Shown in pieces: positions 41,880 to 50,866 of a stretch of DNA of 58,422 bases. Every line of letters starts with the position of its first letter. Within the stretch, counting starts at the first letter, position 1. The stretch covers positions 1 through 58,422 of the forward strand of contig JAFGQB010000206.1 of the NCBI GenBank assembly GCA_016935915.1. The letters run 5' to 3'. The notes under the pieces were generated by a model, which had not been told where the DNA came from, searched no databases, and saw only the letters and a list, made by a program, of their open reading frames with translations. Made by a program: the position numbers and the translations under genes. This DNA is from Spirochaetota bacterium (GTDB taxonomy: Bacteria; Spirochaetota; GWE2-31-10; JAFGQB01).

Positions 41880-41884
41880 TCTAT
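41880..41884. repeat. Right copy of the 5-bp target-site duplication
   Basis: TCTAT directly after the last prophage base, identical to 1637-1641. Confidence 0.9.
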
Positions 41885-42379
41885 TTTACAATTATTAAAA
41901 AAAAATTTATAATTAATTTTAAATTTTGTTTTTTGACTTAATTTAAATTCATTATAAATTGACAAAAAGAATTTTTTTGCTGAATTTGATAATCCAGTTA
42001 AACATGTGTCTAAATACCATTCAAAATAAGGAAATTTTTCTTTTAAACCTTTCAAAGATGAATTTTTTATATCATTTTTATTTTTATTTAAAAAGATTTT
42101 TTTTAATATATTTATTATTTTTTTATAATATATCCTTAATTGGGCAGATAATCTGTCCGGAAAGTCTGTTGATAATAGCCTCAATGCACAACCGATAATA
42201 TAAGATGAAACAAGGAATAAAAAGAAAATGCCAATATCTTCTTTTATATGGCTTTCTTTAAAAAAGTCAGATATATTTGAAATATTATTAGTAAACAGTA
42301 AAACTATATTCATCATAAGATAAATTCCAGGGACAATTAAACCAATAAAATCTCCTCCGCGAATTTTAAATTTATCCAT
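41880..42379 (-). pseudogene. 5' fragment of the host membrane-protein gene interrupted by the prophage
   Basis: The first 166 codons of the broken host gene, from ATG 42379. Hydrophobic helices lie at about 9-29 and 44-66, then a basic cytoplasmic stretch (KKIINILKKIFLNKNKN). In the present genome the frame runs 16 codons into the prophage end and stops at 41831, so a 182-residue hybrid could be made. Joined to 1330-1641 it restores about 268 residues with membrane helices at both ends. Family not recognised. Confidence 0.85.
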
Positions 42380-42541
42380 ATTCTCACCTTTATATTATTT
42401 TTATAATTATTTTATATGATTTACGGATGGAATTAAAAAAAAATTAATTATATTCAATAATTATAAGATAATTTCATAGAATAAAAAGAATACAACATTT
42501 AAAAAGGCATGCTGTATTTTTATGATGTAAAATATATTATA

Positions 42542-43921
42542 TTAAAATTTTCTGATCTTCCCGTTTTTTTCTAAAATTATTGCCCTTTCTCCTTGCGGAA
42601 CAGTTACTTCAAGACCTTTATCAATCACAATTGCATTTCTGATTTTTAATCCATTTTTAGCTTCGATTTTTACATTATTAAAAACGATTTTTTTAAAAGG
42701 TTTTTCGGGAAGTCCGAAGACAAAACCCGCATTTATTGAATCACCGGTTGATATGAGGTCTATAAATGTCACATCATGAAAATATGGGGTCATATATGAT
42801 ATATATTTTTTGGGCGGATCCTGATCATTAGGATAAATCTGATTGCCAAGTATAAAGCCTCCTGATTTCAATATATTTTCTTTTTCTTCCTCTTTATTAG
42901 GTATGGGATCATAATATCCTGACACAACTATCGGAGTAGCGACATTTTCCATTTTGATATTTTTATAAGTTATTTTTGATACTTCACCGCCGTTGCCCCT
43001 GGGGCATTTTATTCTGATGCCGTACATTGATCCTTTGAATGTTATGTTTTCTGCATAAACATCCTTAACACCGCCTGATGATTCACTGCCGATTGAAAGC
43101 CCGCGTCCTGCTAGAAATGTGCAATCTTTTATAATGATATTTGAACAGATTGAAGCAGGATATTTAGGATCAACCCTGTTTCCTTTTATTGCAATATGAT
43201 CATCACCGCAGCTTACAATGCAGTTTGTTATGCTCATGTTCCTGGTATCCATTGGATCAATACCGTCTGTATTTGGAGACTCTTCCGGTGAGTCAATTTT
43301 GACATTGTTAACATCAATATTTTCTGAATTCCTGAAGACCACATGGAAACTCGGTGAATTTAAAAATGTTACACCGTCAATTAAAACATTATTGACATTT
43401 GTAAAATATAAAAGACGAGGACGGTTGGTGCCGCTTTTTTTTCCTTTAGCCTTGACTTCAGCTCTCCATGCATCCCACCATGCCTTTCCCTGTCCGTCTA
43501 TAACGCCTTCTCCTACTATTGCTATATTTGACTCATTATATGCTGCCATCAAATTAACCCATCCGCTTGATGAATAGTTTCTGTTTTGATCTGTGCTTTT
43601 ATATAAACTTGTTTCAGTTGAGAATATAATTACCGCATTTTTTTTTATTTCAAATCTGACATTGCTTTTAAAAAAGATAGGTCCTGTCAAATATTTTCCT
43701 GCCGGTACGATTACTGTGCCTCCGCCTTCTTTTGCGCAAATATCTATCGCTTTTTGAATTGCTTCGTTATCATCGGTTATTGAATCTCCTTTTGCCCCGA
43801 ATTTTGTAATATCAAAATTTTTGTTTTGAAAGCTTACCTTAGCCTCCGCAGAAGATACAAAGTTAAAAATAAAGCAAAAAGAAAAAACCATCATTATTAC
43901 TGAATAGCTTTTTTTAAACAT
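42542..43921 (-). CDS. Secreted GH28 glycosidase (polygalacturonase type)
   Basis: A 459-residue protein with a signal peptide (cleavage near AEA-KVSF). The GH28 beta-helix starts with FDITKFGAKGDSITDDNEAI. The catalytic Asp motifs are present: NTDGIDP and SCGDDHIAIKG. The usual GHG is GRG here (LAGRGLSIGSES), and RIK (GIRIKCPRG) is present. GH28 enzymes hydrolyse polygalacturonic acid or related pectin chains in the periplasm or outside the cell. The His-to-Arg change may alter activity or mark a different subfamily. Confidence 0.85.
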   Translation of the reverse strand: MFKKSYSVIMMVFSFCFIFNFVSSAEAKVSFQNKNFDITKFGAKGDSITDDNEAIQKAIDICAKEGGGTVIVPAGKYLTGPIFFKSNVRFEIKKNAVIIFSTETSLYKSTDQNRNYSSSGWVNLMAAYNESNIAIVGEGVIDGQGKAWWDAWRAEVKAKGKKSGTNRPRLLYFTNVNNVLIDGVTFLNSPSFHVVFRNSENIDVNNVKIDSPEESPNTDGIDPMDTRNMSITNCIVSCGDDHIAIKGNRVDPKYPASICSNIIIKDCTFLAGRGLSIGSESSGGVKDVYAENITFKGSMYGIRIKCPRGNGGEVSKITYKNIKMENVATPIVVSGYYDPIPNKEEEKENILKSGGFILGNQIYPNDQDPPKKYISYMTPYFHDVTFIDLISTGDSINAGFVFGLPEKPFKKIVFNNVKIEAKNGLKIRNAIVIDKGLEVTVPQGERAIILEKNGKIRKF

Positions 43922-43947
43922 AAATCCCCCTTAAAATAAAATATCAA

Positions 43948-44013
43948 TTGAAAAAATTTAATAAAAATTATAATCAATATATAATTAATATAATTTTTAT
44001 TAAATTTTTTCAA
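43948..44013. repeat. Perfect 25-bp inverted repeat in the promoter region of the GH28 gene
   Basis: Arms at 43948-43972 (TTGAAAAAATTTAATAAAAA then TTATA) and 43989-44013 are exact reverse complements, with a 16-bp AT-only centre. It lies 27 bp upstream of the GH28 start codon. It could be an operator for a large dimeric regulator or an mRNA hairpin near the 5' end. Chance is unlikely at 25 exact pairs, even in AT-rich DNA. Confidence 0.7.
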
Positions 44014-44079
44014 TAATTATGTTAAAGTTGTTTTACTAAATGATTACTTTGTCAAAAAGTAATTTTTTTTTAAATTTGA

Positions 44080-44108
44080 TTTACTTTTTAGAAAAATATT
44101 TGTATAAT
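44080..44108 (+). promoter_or_regulatory. Promoter of the SecD-like lipoprotein gene
   Basis: TTTACT (44080-44085), a 17-bp spacer and TATAAT (44103-44108). It lies about 170 bp before the gene start at 44279, leaving a long leader with no clear feature. Confidence 0.55.
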
Positions 44109-44278
44109 TAATCTGCAAAAACAACAATTTAATATGAAATTCTTTTTTAATAATAAAAATAGTTAATAAAATTTGAGGAATAGAATTACAGGTTTAATGA
44201 ATTAAAATGGAAACATGAAAAAAGGGTATGATTATATTGACAGGGTTAAATAGCTAAAAACAAGCTGGAGGAAAAAGA

Positions 44279-44962
44279 ATGAGAAAATATATTATTTTAT
44301 TAGCATTAATTTTAATTTTAACTATGTTTTCATGCAATGGTATCATAAATGAATTAATTGGAAATACAAGAAAAAACCAGGCAAATATTGAGATCGCCAT
44401 CACAGATGAAAATAGTGATAAAATCAATAAATTGATTGATTTACTGAACTTTCGATTTGATAAATATGGAATTACGGCAAAATTTGACAAGACTAATTTA
44501 TTAAATAATAAATTGTATATAAATGTTAGGAATTTTAAAAATATTAATGAGTTAGAATCTCTGCTTATTAATCAGGGGATTTTTAAAATAACAATTGCAA
44601 AAAATCCGGGTGATGGGGATGATATATTTGCAAGCAGTATCACTGAACGCTTTGTAAAAAATGTAATGCCTTTGGAAAACAGAGGGAAATATTTCATAAA
44701 TTTTGAATTGTTTGATTATTATAAAGAACAGTTTTCTGACTTTTCTCAAGAAAATATTGGGAAAAATGTAAAATTTATACTGGATGATAAGGTAATATTT
44801 ATGCCGCTGATTAGGGAAAGAATTAATAATGGTCAGATAAAATTATATTTTCCTGATACACCCTTCAACCAATTATTGTTTTATGAAGTTATCTTATTAA
44901 GCGGGCCTCTGCCTGTTAAATTAAGCAAAGAAAATGTTAAAATAAATATTAATGTCAGTTGA
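44279..44962 (+). CDS. Lipoprotein with SecD periplasmic-domain-like fold
   Basis: A 227-residue protein with a lipoprotein signal (LILTMFSC, Cys at residue 19). The rest resembles the first periplasmic region of SecD. A repeat of the ferredoxin-like kind (KINKLIDLLNFRFDKYGITA, NINELESLLINQGIFKITIA) is followed by the segment EVILLSGPLPVKLSKENVKI, like the LxSGALPAPV motif that precedes the SecD membrane domain. There are no transmembrane helices beyond the signal. It may be a free-standing domain derived from SecD; its role is unknown. Confidence 0.6.
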   Translation: MRKYIILLALILILTMFSCNGIINELIGNTRKNQANIEIAITDENSDKINKLIDLLNFRFDKYGITAKFDKTNLLNNKLYINVRNFKNINELESLLINQGIFKITIAKNPGDGDDIFASSITERFVKNVMPLENRGKYFINFELFDYYKEQFSDFSQENIGKNVKFILDDKVIFMPLIRERINNGQIKLYFPDTPFNQLLFYEVILLSGPLPVKLSKENVKININVS

Positions 44963-44973
44963 TATATTTAGTG

Positions 44974-46317
44974 TTAAAATTTAATATTTAAACTTAAAAT
45001 AAGTTTATCCTGACCAACATAAATATCCGGAATGAAGTTGATATTAGAATCTTTTTTATATTTTTTTGCAGCAATAAAATGTTGTATTGACATAAAACTT
45101 AAAATTAATCCTGGTGTCAGTAAAATAATTCCTAAAGGTAAATTTATTACAGCGGCAAGCAATATATTTGAAGTTTCATTAGAATATTTTATCTGTTCAT
45201 TACTGCTGATATAATTAATATTCTGAAGCCGTGAAGGATATATTGAAAACAGAATAATGCCGGCAATAGTAGAACCGAGTCCAATTGCTGTAAGAGAAAG
45301 TCCTGGCGACAACATACCTATGCCAAGATTTTTAGTTTTTTTAGCTTTTTCCATATCCAGATTAATAGTTGCTTTATCAGTTTCATCTATACTTTTTTTA
45401 TCAGAAATTAATTTAGCAAATCTATCCATTATTATTGGAATTTCATTTTTAGAAGTGGTTTCTATTTTATTTTCATAGATTATATTACCTGATTCAACTT
45501 CTATAACACGTAAAATGACTGAAATTTTTTCTTGGGGTTGCTTGATTTCTCCAAGGATAACTAATCTTGATTTTGTAATTTTTCCTAATTCAATGACATT
45601 TTTTATATCAATAGTGCTGCTGTTTTTTAAATTCAGCTGATTTAATCCATTATCAAGATCATTTTGTTTAATTTGCCAATATTTCTTATATATTAAAAAT
45701 GATGCACCTAAAAGTTTTGTTGCAATATCTGCTGATTTTTTTTTAATATTAATAGGCTCAAGATTTAAAATAATAATTTTATTTCTATTGCTTTGAAATT
45801 TTTCAATATTATAATCTACGGAACTTATAATGGAAATTGAATTTTCAATTTCTTCAAACATCTTTTTTTTTAAAATTTGAGTAATTGTTGTACTGTAAAT
45901 ATATTTGCCAGTAATTAGTTCTATTAATTTTAAATTAACAGTATTGTTATTAAAGGTTCCTTTGGTCAGAGTGCCTAGAAGCAGATATTCTGCATTTGCC
46001 AGTTTGCCTATTTTAATCAAAGTTTTTTCATCGAAATCAGATTTGTGTTTTATTAAGTTTAAATCTTTAAATATTTCTTCTAATTCCTCAGATGATACAA
46101 TTTCAAATTTCCCAAAATTATCTACAGTTTCGATTGTTTTTTTCGTCAATTCATTGTGCATTGATTTTAATGTAGAAAAATTTTTTTTATAATTTTCCGG
46201 AATATTGGTAAGTTCTACCAGTTTAAAATCCGGAATAAAAATCCTCATTAGTTTTTCTTCACTTTGAATGGGAAGAGTTAATATTATTAAACTCAATATA
46301 AAAAGATTTATTTTCAT
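44974..46317 (-). CDS. Exported CsgG/TolB-like protein with two repeats and membrane helices
   Basis: A 447-residue protein with signal peptide (1-18). Residues about 20-150 and 170-300 are two related domains of the CsgG/TolB-N kind (VDNFGKFEIVSSEELEEIFK, KLANAEYLLLGTLTKGTFNN; LGKITKSRLVILGEIKQPQE). Such domains compute or assemble at the outer membrane. Two transmembrane helices follow (about 330-360 and 385-410). Proteins of this build are frequent in spirochaetes. Function not known. Convergent with the SecD-like lipoprotein gene. Confidence 0.6.
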   Translation of the reverse strand: MKINLFILSLIILTLPIQSEEKLMRIFIPDFKLVELTNIPENYKKNFSTLKSMHNELTKKTIETVDNFGKFEIVSSEELEEIFKDLNLIKHKSDFDEKTLIKIGKLANAEYLLLGTLTKGTFNNNTVNLKLIELITGKYIYSTTITQILKKKMFEEIENSISIISSVDYNIEKFQSNRNKIIILNLEPINIKKKSADIATKLLGASFLIYKKYWQIKQNDLDNGLNQLNLKNSSTIDIKNVIELGKITKSRLVILGEIKQPQEKISVILRVIEVESGNIIYENKIETTSKNEIPIIMDRFAKLISDKKSIDETDKATINLDMEKAKKTKNLGIGMLSPGLSLTAIGLGSTIAGIILFSIYPSRLQNINYISSNEQIKYSNETSNILLAAVINLPLGIILLTPGLILSFMSIQHFIAAKKYKKDSNINFIPDIYVGQDKLILSLNIKF

Positions 46318-46570
46318 TTATTTTTCTCCTCAAAAAATCTACTTTCATATTATATTACCGAGTATGATGGATTAATAAATCAATGATTTTTTATATAAAT
46401 TATTTAATTTCATTAAATTGTATAAATTAATAACATATATTGACTTCTTAAATTATTTAATTAAATTATAACTTATTTTAATAAGCTATCATAATTACTT
46501 TTTATGAATTAAAATATTTACATATAATTTTCAATGAACAGTCTTGCAAAAAAATTATTGTTAATATAAA

Positions 46571-46603
46571 ATAAAACCCCTCGTTGAAGAGAGGTTTTAT
46601 TAA
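46571..46603. terminator. Terminator downstream of the outer membrane protein gene
   Basis: AAAACCCCTC/GAGAGGTTTT (one mismatch) with flanking A and T tracts, 16 bases after the stop of the leftward gene. It can act in both directions. The rest of the 46318-46618 gap is AT-rich and shows no gene. Confidence 0.7.
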
Positions 46604-46618
46604 TTTATGAAAAGAATC

Positions 46619-47884
46619 TTAAAAGAAAATGAAGAAATCAAGTCTGATTGAATTTGACCATGTTTCTCTCTCAGCATAATCCATATCTTGACAATCATAA
46701 TCTCTAAAATTAGCAAGACCTGTGTACACTAATCTAAATCCTATATCATTACCAAAATATTGCAGTTTAACGCTTGGTCCGATTTGACCTGTTCCGTGAA
46801 TTCTGCCTGTACCTTTTGATGCATCATAATAATATTTTTTTTCATCATTATATCCAACAGATTCATTATATGTATCATTGGTATCCAGTTTCAAATATAA
46901 ACCAAAGTTAAAACCTTTGACGCCTAATTCAGCACCGTAAAATCCTGATGTTGAAATTGTTTTGGATTCTTCAGCACCTGAAGAATAAGGAAATGTAACT
47001 TCAACATCATTTGCTGCTATAAGTGTAAAAGAAATATCTTTTACAGATGTTAATTTCAAAATGTCCCATAAAAACATAACATAGTTGCTTAATACAAAGC
47101 TGTTTAATAAGGTTTCATTTGCATTAGAATCTCCGTCTTTCCAGTAGCGGGGTTCTAAATTAAAATGAAATTCCTGTGCTAAGTTCCAGCCTATACCATT
47201 GGAATATTGAGGTCCTACATAATGGAACCAGAACTGATCATCTCCCTGCCAGATTGATCCCTGGAAATGCCAGTTATCTGATAGCCCTGGACCACCTATA
47301 CTCCATGCAGGTACAAGTTCAATTGCTGTATAAGCTTTTGTGCCTGGAGCAGGATAATCATAAGAAGGAGTGTACTTCCACATACCGTATAAATTTAGCC
47401 AGATTTCCATCATATTAGTGATTGAGATGTTATTATGTGCATAGACATCAACATCAACTTCTTTTACACTAAGACCTTGATCACCTGCGAAGTCTAATTT
47501 GATTGGGCAATCAAATCTTACACCGGTATTAAGATTATAGTTTTTCCCAAAAGTAAATTGAGGCTGAAAAATAAATACAAATGATGTAAAAGTATTTCCA
47601 GCCTTATCTTTTTCAGTTCCTGCATCCACCACCCATTCCATAAAATGCCAAATGTTTAAACCGAAAGCATCAGTTTTTAAAACTGGAACAGTAATTGCTG
47701 CATCAAAAACATTAATAGCACCCACTTTAGATACAAAATCATCATTATTTGCAGGATTTCTCATTTGTGATGAGTCACCTGCCCATGCAATAAACAGTTC
47801 CATAAAACCAATTTTAGGCTTTTCTTGAGCTTGTACGCTGAAAACAGCTACAGCAATAAGAAAAATGAATAATAATTTTTTCAT
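46619..47884 (-). CDS. Outer membrane beta-barrel protein, probable saccharide porin or binding protein
   Basis: A 421-residue protein with a signal peptide (cleavage near VQA-QEK). Alternating aromatic/hydrophobic strands follow (NIWHFMEWVVDAG, FVFIFQPQFTFGKNYNLNTG), and the C-terminus ends IRLDFFIFF, a beta-barrel end with terminal Phe recognised by the BAM complex. It has four operator palindromes in front of it and shares them with the two importer operons. It probably lets oligosaccharides through the outer membrane. No specific family is recognised. Confidence 0.65.
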   Translation of the reverse strand: MKKLLFIFLIAVAVFSVQAQEKPKIGFMELFIAWAGDSSQMRNPANNDDFVSKVGAINVFDAAITVPVLKTDAFGLNIWHFMEWVVDAGTEKDKAGNTFTSFVFIFQPQFTFGKNYNLNTGVRFDCPIKLDFAGDQGLSVKEVDVDVYAHNNISITNMMEIWLNLYGMWKYTPSYDYPAPGTKAYTAIELVPAWSIGGPGLSDNWHFQGSIWQGDDQFWFHYVGPQYSNGIGWNLAQEFHFNLEPRYWKDGDSNANETLLNSFVLSNYVMFLWDILKLTSVKDISFTLIAANDVEVTFPYSSGAEESKTISTSGFYGAELGVKGFNFGLYLKLDTNDTYNESVGYNDEKKYYYDASKGTGRIHGTGQIGPSVKLQYFGNDIGFRLVYTGLANFRDYDCQDMDYAERETWSNSIRLDFFIFF

Positions 47885-47907
47885 TTTAAAACTCCTTTAA
47901 TTTTTTC

Positions 47908-48023
47908 GCGTTAACGGTAACGCAAGTTAGCCTTAATAATGCGTTAACGGTAACGCTTGATGAACTTTAAAAATGCGTTAACGGTAACGCATTGCTTAAA
48001 ATAAAATGCGTTATCGTTAACGC
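47908..48023. promoter_or_regulatory. Four phased LacI-type operators upstream of the outer membrane protein gene
   Basis: GCGTTAACGGTAACGC occurs at 47908-47923, 47941-47956 and 47975-47990, and the variant GCGTTATCGTTAACGC at 48008-48023. The centres are 33, 34 and 33 bp apart, about three helical turns, so bound dimers would face the same side. All lie downstream of the promoter. Confidence 0.85.
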
Positions 48024-48038
48024 ATTTTTTAATGAGTA

Positions 48039-48067
48039 AATATATGTAAAAATAATGTAATTGTCAA
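48039..48067 (-). promoter_or_regulatory. Promoter of the outer membrane protein gene
   Basis: On the minus strand TTGACA (48067-48062), a 17-bp spacer and TATATT (48044-48039). Transcription would start near 48031 and run straight into the four operators. The remaining AT-rich DNA up to 48427 shows no gene. Confidence 0.7.
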
Positions 48068-48427
48068 CAAATTAATTAAAATTTTTTTAAAAAAAATTTC
48101 TGTTTTTTAATTATTTTTAGAATTTATAAGTTTATAGCGGTACATGATGGATAAAAAGATTAAAAATTTGACAATTAAAAATAAAAAATTTAAATTTTTA
48201 AATTCAATTTATTTTTTTTAAAATTTTTCAATCTGAAAAAATTTATTTAAATTTAATTATTTAATTATTATATAACTGTTTCATAAAATTAAATTTATAA
48301 TATTTTTTTTAATTCTTTATTAATAAGAGATTTATTTAGTATTAATTTGTTAATTTTGTTATTATAAATCAAATGTAAACTTTCAATTGCTGTAAAGCAT
48401 AAAAATCCAATTAACCTTAAATATTTA

Positions 48428-48485
48428 TTGACATTTAAAATTTATTCAAATATAATCTTCTTAAAAAATGCGTTAACGTTAACGC
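48428..48485 (+). promoter_or_regulatory. Promoter and operator of the first importer operon
   Basis: TTGACA (48428-48433), a 17-bp spacer and TATAAT (48451-48456), a consensus promoter. The operator GCGTTAACGTTAACGC (48470-48485) overlaps the start of transcription. This is the fifth copy of the same palindrome. Confidence 0.85.
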
Positions 48486-48510
48486 AAGAATTATATAAAT
48501 GGAGGTAATT

Positions 48511-49782
48511 ATGAAAAAAATTGTTTTATTGTTTATTGCTTTTTTAATTGTTTATGAAGTGAATGCGGCTGGAAAAAAAGTGTTAATGTGGAGTTTTGCT
48601 GCAAACAATATTGCAGAATGGCAGGAAAGAAAAGCCGATATTGAAAAAAAATTTAATATAGAGCTTGTGATAGAACAGGTTGCTGAACAGGCATTTGTAC
48701 AAAAACTTCAAGCTGTTATGATGGATGGCAAAGGAGTACCAGACATCATTGAATGGAAAATTGAACAAAATCAGATTTTGAATGCGGATCCGAAAAAATG
48801 TTTTGTTTATCCTTTGGATAAATATGTTTCAAAATCCAATGTTTTTAAAAATGTGGTTGCAGGTAGAGTTTCATGGGTAAAATATGGAAAAAGCATTTAT
48901 GGTCTGCCACATGATGTACATCCTGTTGTTTTGATTTATAATGATACTCTTTGGAAATCTGTAGGAGTTGATCTTGCAAAAATCGAAACATGGGATGACT
49001 TTTTTACTGCTGCACAAAAACTGTCAGTTGAAAAAAAGGATGGTAAACCTCTTCATTATGCACTTCCTTGGAGTGCTACTATGAATGACACCATGTTTAT
49101 GATATGGCAGCAGACAGGCGCTCAAATACTGGATAAAACAGGGAAACCCACATTGAATACACCTCAATTCAAAGAATTTGTTACAAAATGGATTGAATGG
49201 TATAAAACGGGTACTGTTTGTGCTTGGGATTGGGGTAATTTTGCTGCACTTTTAAAAAACGGAACATTGGCTGCATATGCATCGCCTGATTGGTGGGTTC
49301 CTCAGGTTAATGAAGCAGCATCATCAGGTCAATATCAATTTAAGGTAAAATCTTTACCTTATTATAAAAAGGGTGGACCTCAGACTGCAAGCTGGGGAGG
49401 AACATTCCTTGCAATACCAAAAACAGCTAAAAATCCTGACCAGATATATAAAATTATGGAGTATATGCAATATGATTCAAGCGCAATAAAAGTAAGATAT
49501 CAAAAAACAGAAATGCTACCTCCTTTTGCATCTGTCTGGGATGATCCTTTATTTAAAAAGGAAGATAAAAGATTTGGCGGTCAAAAACTTGGTGAACTTC
49601 AGACAACTCTTGCTAAAAAAATGCCTGATGTAATTACAGGAGATTTGTTCTGGGATGTAATTTTCAGAGACTTTGGTCCTAACTTATCAGAAATAGTAAG
49701 CGGGAAAATGACGATAGAGCAGGCATTGAAAGTCAGCCAGGCAGCTGCTGAAAAACGCTATAAGGATGCAGCTAAAAAATAA
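48511..49782 (+). CDS. ABC transporter sugar-binding protein 1
   Basis: A 423-residue solute-binding protein of family 1 (CUT1). Signal peptide at 1-18 (YEVNA-AGK). The two-lobe binding fold shows VPDIIEWKIEQN, SIYGLPHDVHPVVLIYNDTL and CAWDWGNFAALLKNGTLAAY. It has no lipobox, so it may be free in the periplasm. I use the ATG at 48511 after GGAGG; an ATG at 48499 overlaps that site. First gene of an operon with two permeases and the GH94 enzyme. It probably binds beta-linked gluco-oligosaccharides, judged from the GH94 gene. Confidence 0.88.
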   Translation: MKKIVLLFIAFLIVYEVNAAGKKVLMWSFAANNIAEWQERKADIEKKFNIELVIEQVAEQAFVQKLQAVMMDGKGVPDIIEWKIEQNQILNADPKKCFVYPLDKYVSKSNVFKNVVAGRVSWVKYGKSIYGLPHDVHPVVLIYNDTLWKSVGVDLAKIETWDDFFTAAQKLSVEKKDGKPLHYALPWSATMNDTMFMIWQQTGAQILDKTGKPTLNTPQFKEFVTKWIEWYKTGTVCAWDWGNFAALLKNGTLAAYASPDWWVPQVNEAASSGQYQFKVKSLPYYKKGGPQTASWGGTFLAIPKTAKNPDQIYKIMEYMQYDSSAIKVRYQKTEMLPPFASVWDDPLFKKEDKRFGGQKLGELQTTLAKKMPDVITGDLFWDVIFRDFGPNLSEIVSGKMTIEQALKVSQAAAEKRYKDAAKK

Positions 49783-49954
49783 TATAAGCTGATTTGAGGA
49801 GGCATGCCCAAATAATATGGTTTGAACTAAAAAATTTAAACTATTGCAAATTGCATTAAAATGAAATATTTTTTTTAAAAATCTTTTTTCTTTTGTTATA
49901 TTCTTTAATGATAGTTTATACGGCTGATTCCTCATTTTTTATAAGGGGTGATAT

Positions 49955-50866
49955 ATGCTTTTTTTAAAAACAAGGAAAAATTCAATTGAATTTTTAACTC
50001 CTTTTTTTTATATTGCCCCTTTTTTATCTTTACTTATAATTTTCAACATTTATGTTTTTTTTTCCGGCGCATTATCGAGTTTTACAGATGCTGAAGGTAT
50101 AAATCCAGGAAGTTTTATTGGATTTGAAAATTATCAAGAAGCTCTTACAAATTTTGATTTCTGGAAATCTTTAAGTACGACAATAATTTACACTGTTTTA
50201 AGTATTGCACTGCAGATACCATTCGCTTTTGTTTTGGCATATATTCTGAATATGGTTCCAAAAATTTTTAAAGGATACTTAAGAGCATCTTTTTTTGTTC
50301 CGGTTTTAATAAACGGAGTTGTGATAGCTTTGATGTTTAGAATGTTATTCAACAAAGATGTAGGACTTATCAACTGGTTTCTTGGTTTATTAAGACTTCC
50401 AAACAAGATTGATTGGGTAAATGACTCAAATTATACGATTATACTAATGGTTTTTGTCTCTTTCTGGCAGTGGACCGGATTTCACATGGTATATCTCCTT
50501 GCATCTTTGCAGACAATAGATAATTCTCTTTATGAAGCGGCAAAGGTTGAAGGCGCTTCACAATTAAGGGTATTGTTTCAAATAACAATGCCGATGATGA
50601 AACCTGCACTAACTTTTTGTTTTATTACCTCAGCCATCGGATGTTTAAAATTATTTGATCTGCCTTTTATGCTTTTCCCAAATGCAGGATACGGTCCTGG
50701 ATATTCTGCAAGGACTACAGTTGCTTATATTTATGAGCAGGCATTTTCCCAGCAGTTCAGATTCGGTTATGCTTCTGCTGTAGGGTGGCTGTTGTTTTTC
50801 ATAATATTAATTGTGAGCATATTTCAATTAAAAGTCTTAAAAGCAGGAGAATCAGATGAGAATTAA
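49955..50866 (+). CDS. ABC transporter permease 1 (MalF type)
   Basis: A 303-residue permease with six transmembrane helices. The EAA-loop is YEAAKVEGASQLRVLFQITM, continuing P, which contacts the ATPase. Forms the channel with the following permease, which it overlaps by 11 bases. The 172 bp from the binding-protein gene hold nothing clear. Confidence 0.9.
   Translation: MLFLKTRKNSIEFLTPFFYIAPFLSLLIIFNIYVFFSGALSSFTDAEGINPGSFIGFENYQEALTNFDFWKSLSTTIIYTVLSIALQIPFAFVLAYILNMVPKIFKGYLRASFFVPVLINGVVIALMFRMLFNKDVGLINWFLGLLRLPNKIDWVNDSNYTIILMVFVSFWQWTGFHMVYLLASLQTIDNSLYEAAKVEGASQLRVLFQITMPMMKPALTFCFITSAIGCLKLFDLPFMLFPNAGYGPGYSARTTVAYIYEQAFSQQFRFGYASAVGWLLFFIILIVSIFQLKVLKAGESDEN

Noticed and set aside
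48024..48427. A possible gene or RNA in the AT-rich 400-bp intergenic region before the first importer.
   Set aside because: No frame with a ribosome site and no stable GC-containing fold; only promoters and A/T tracts are seen.
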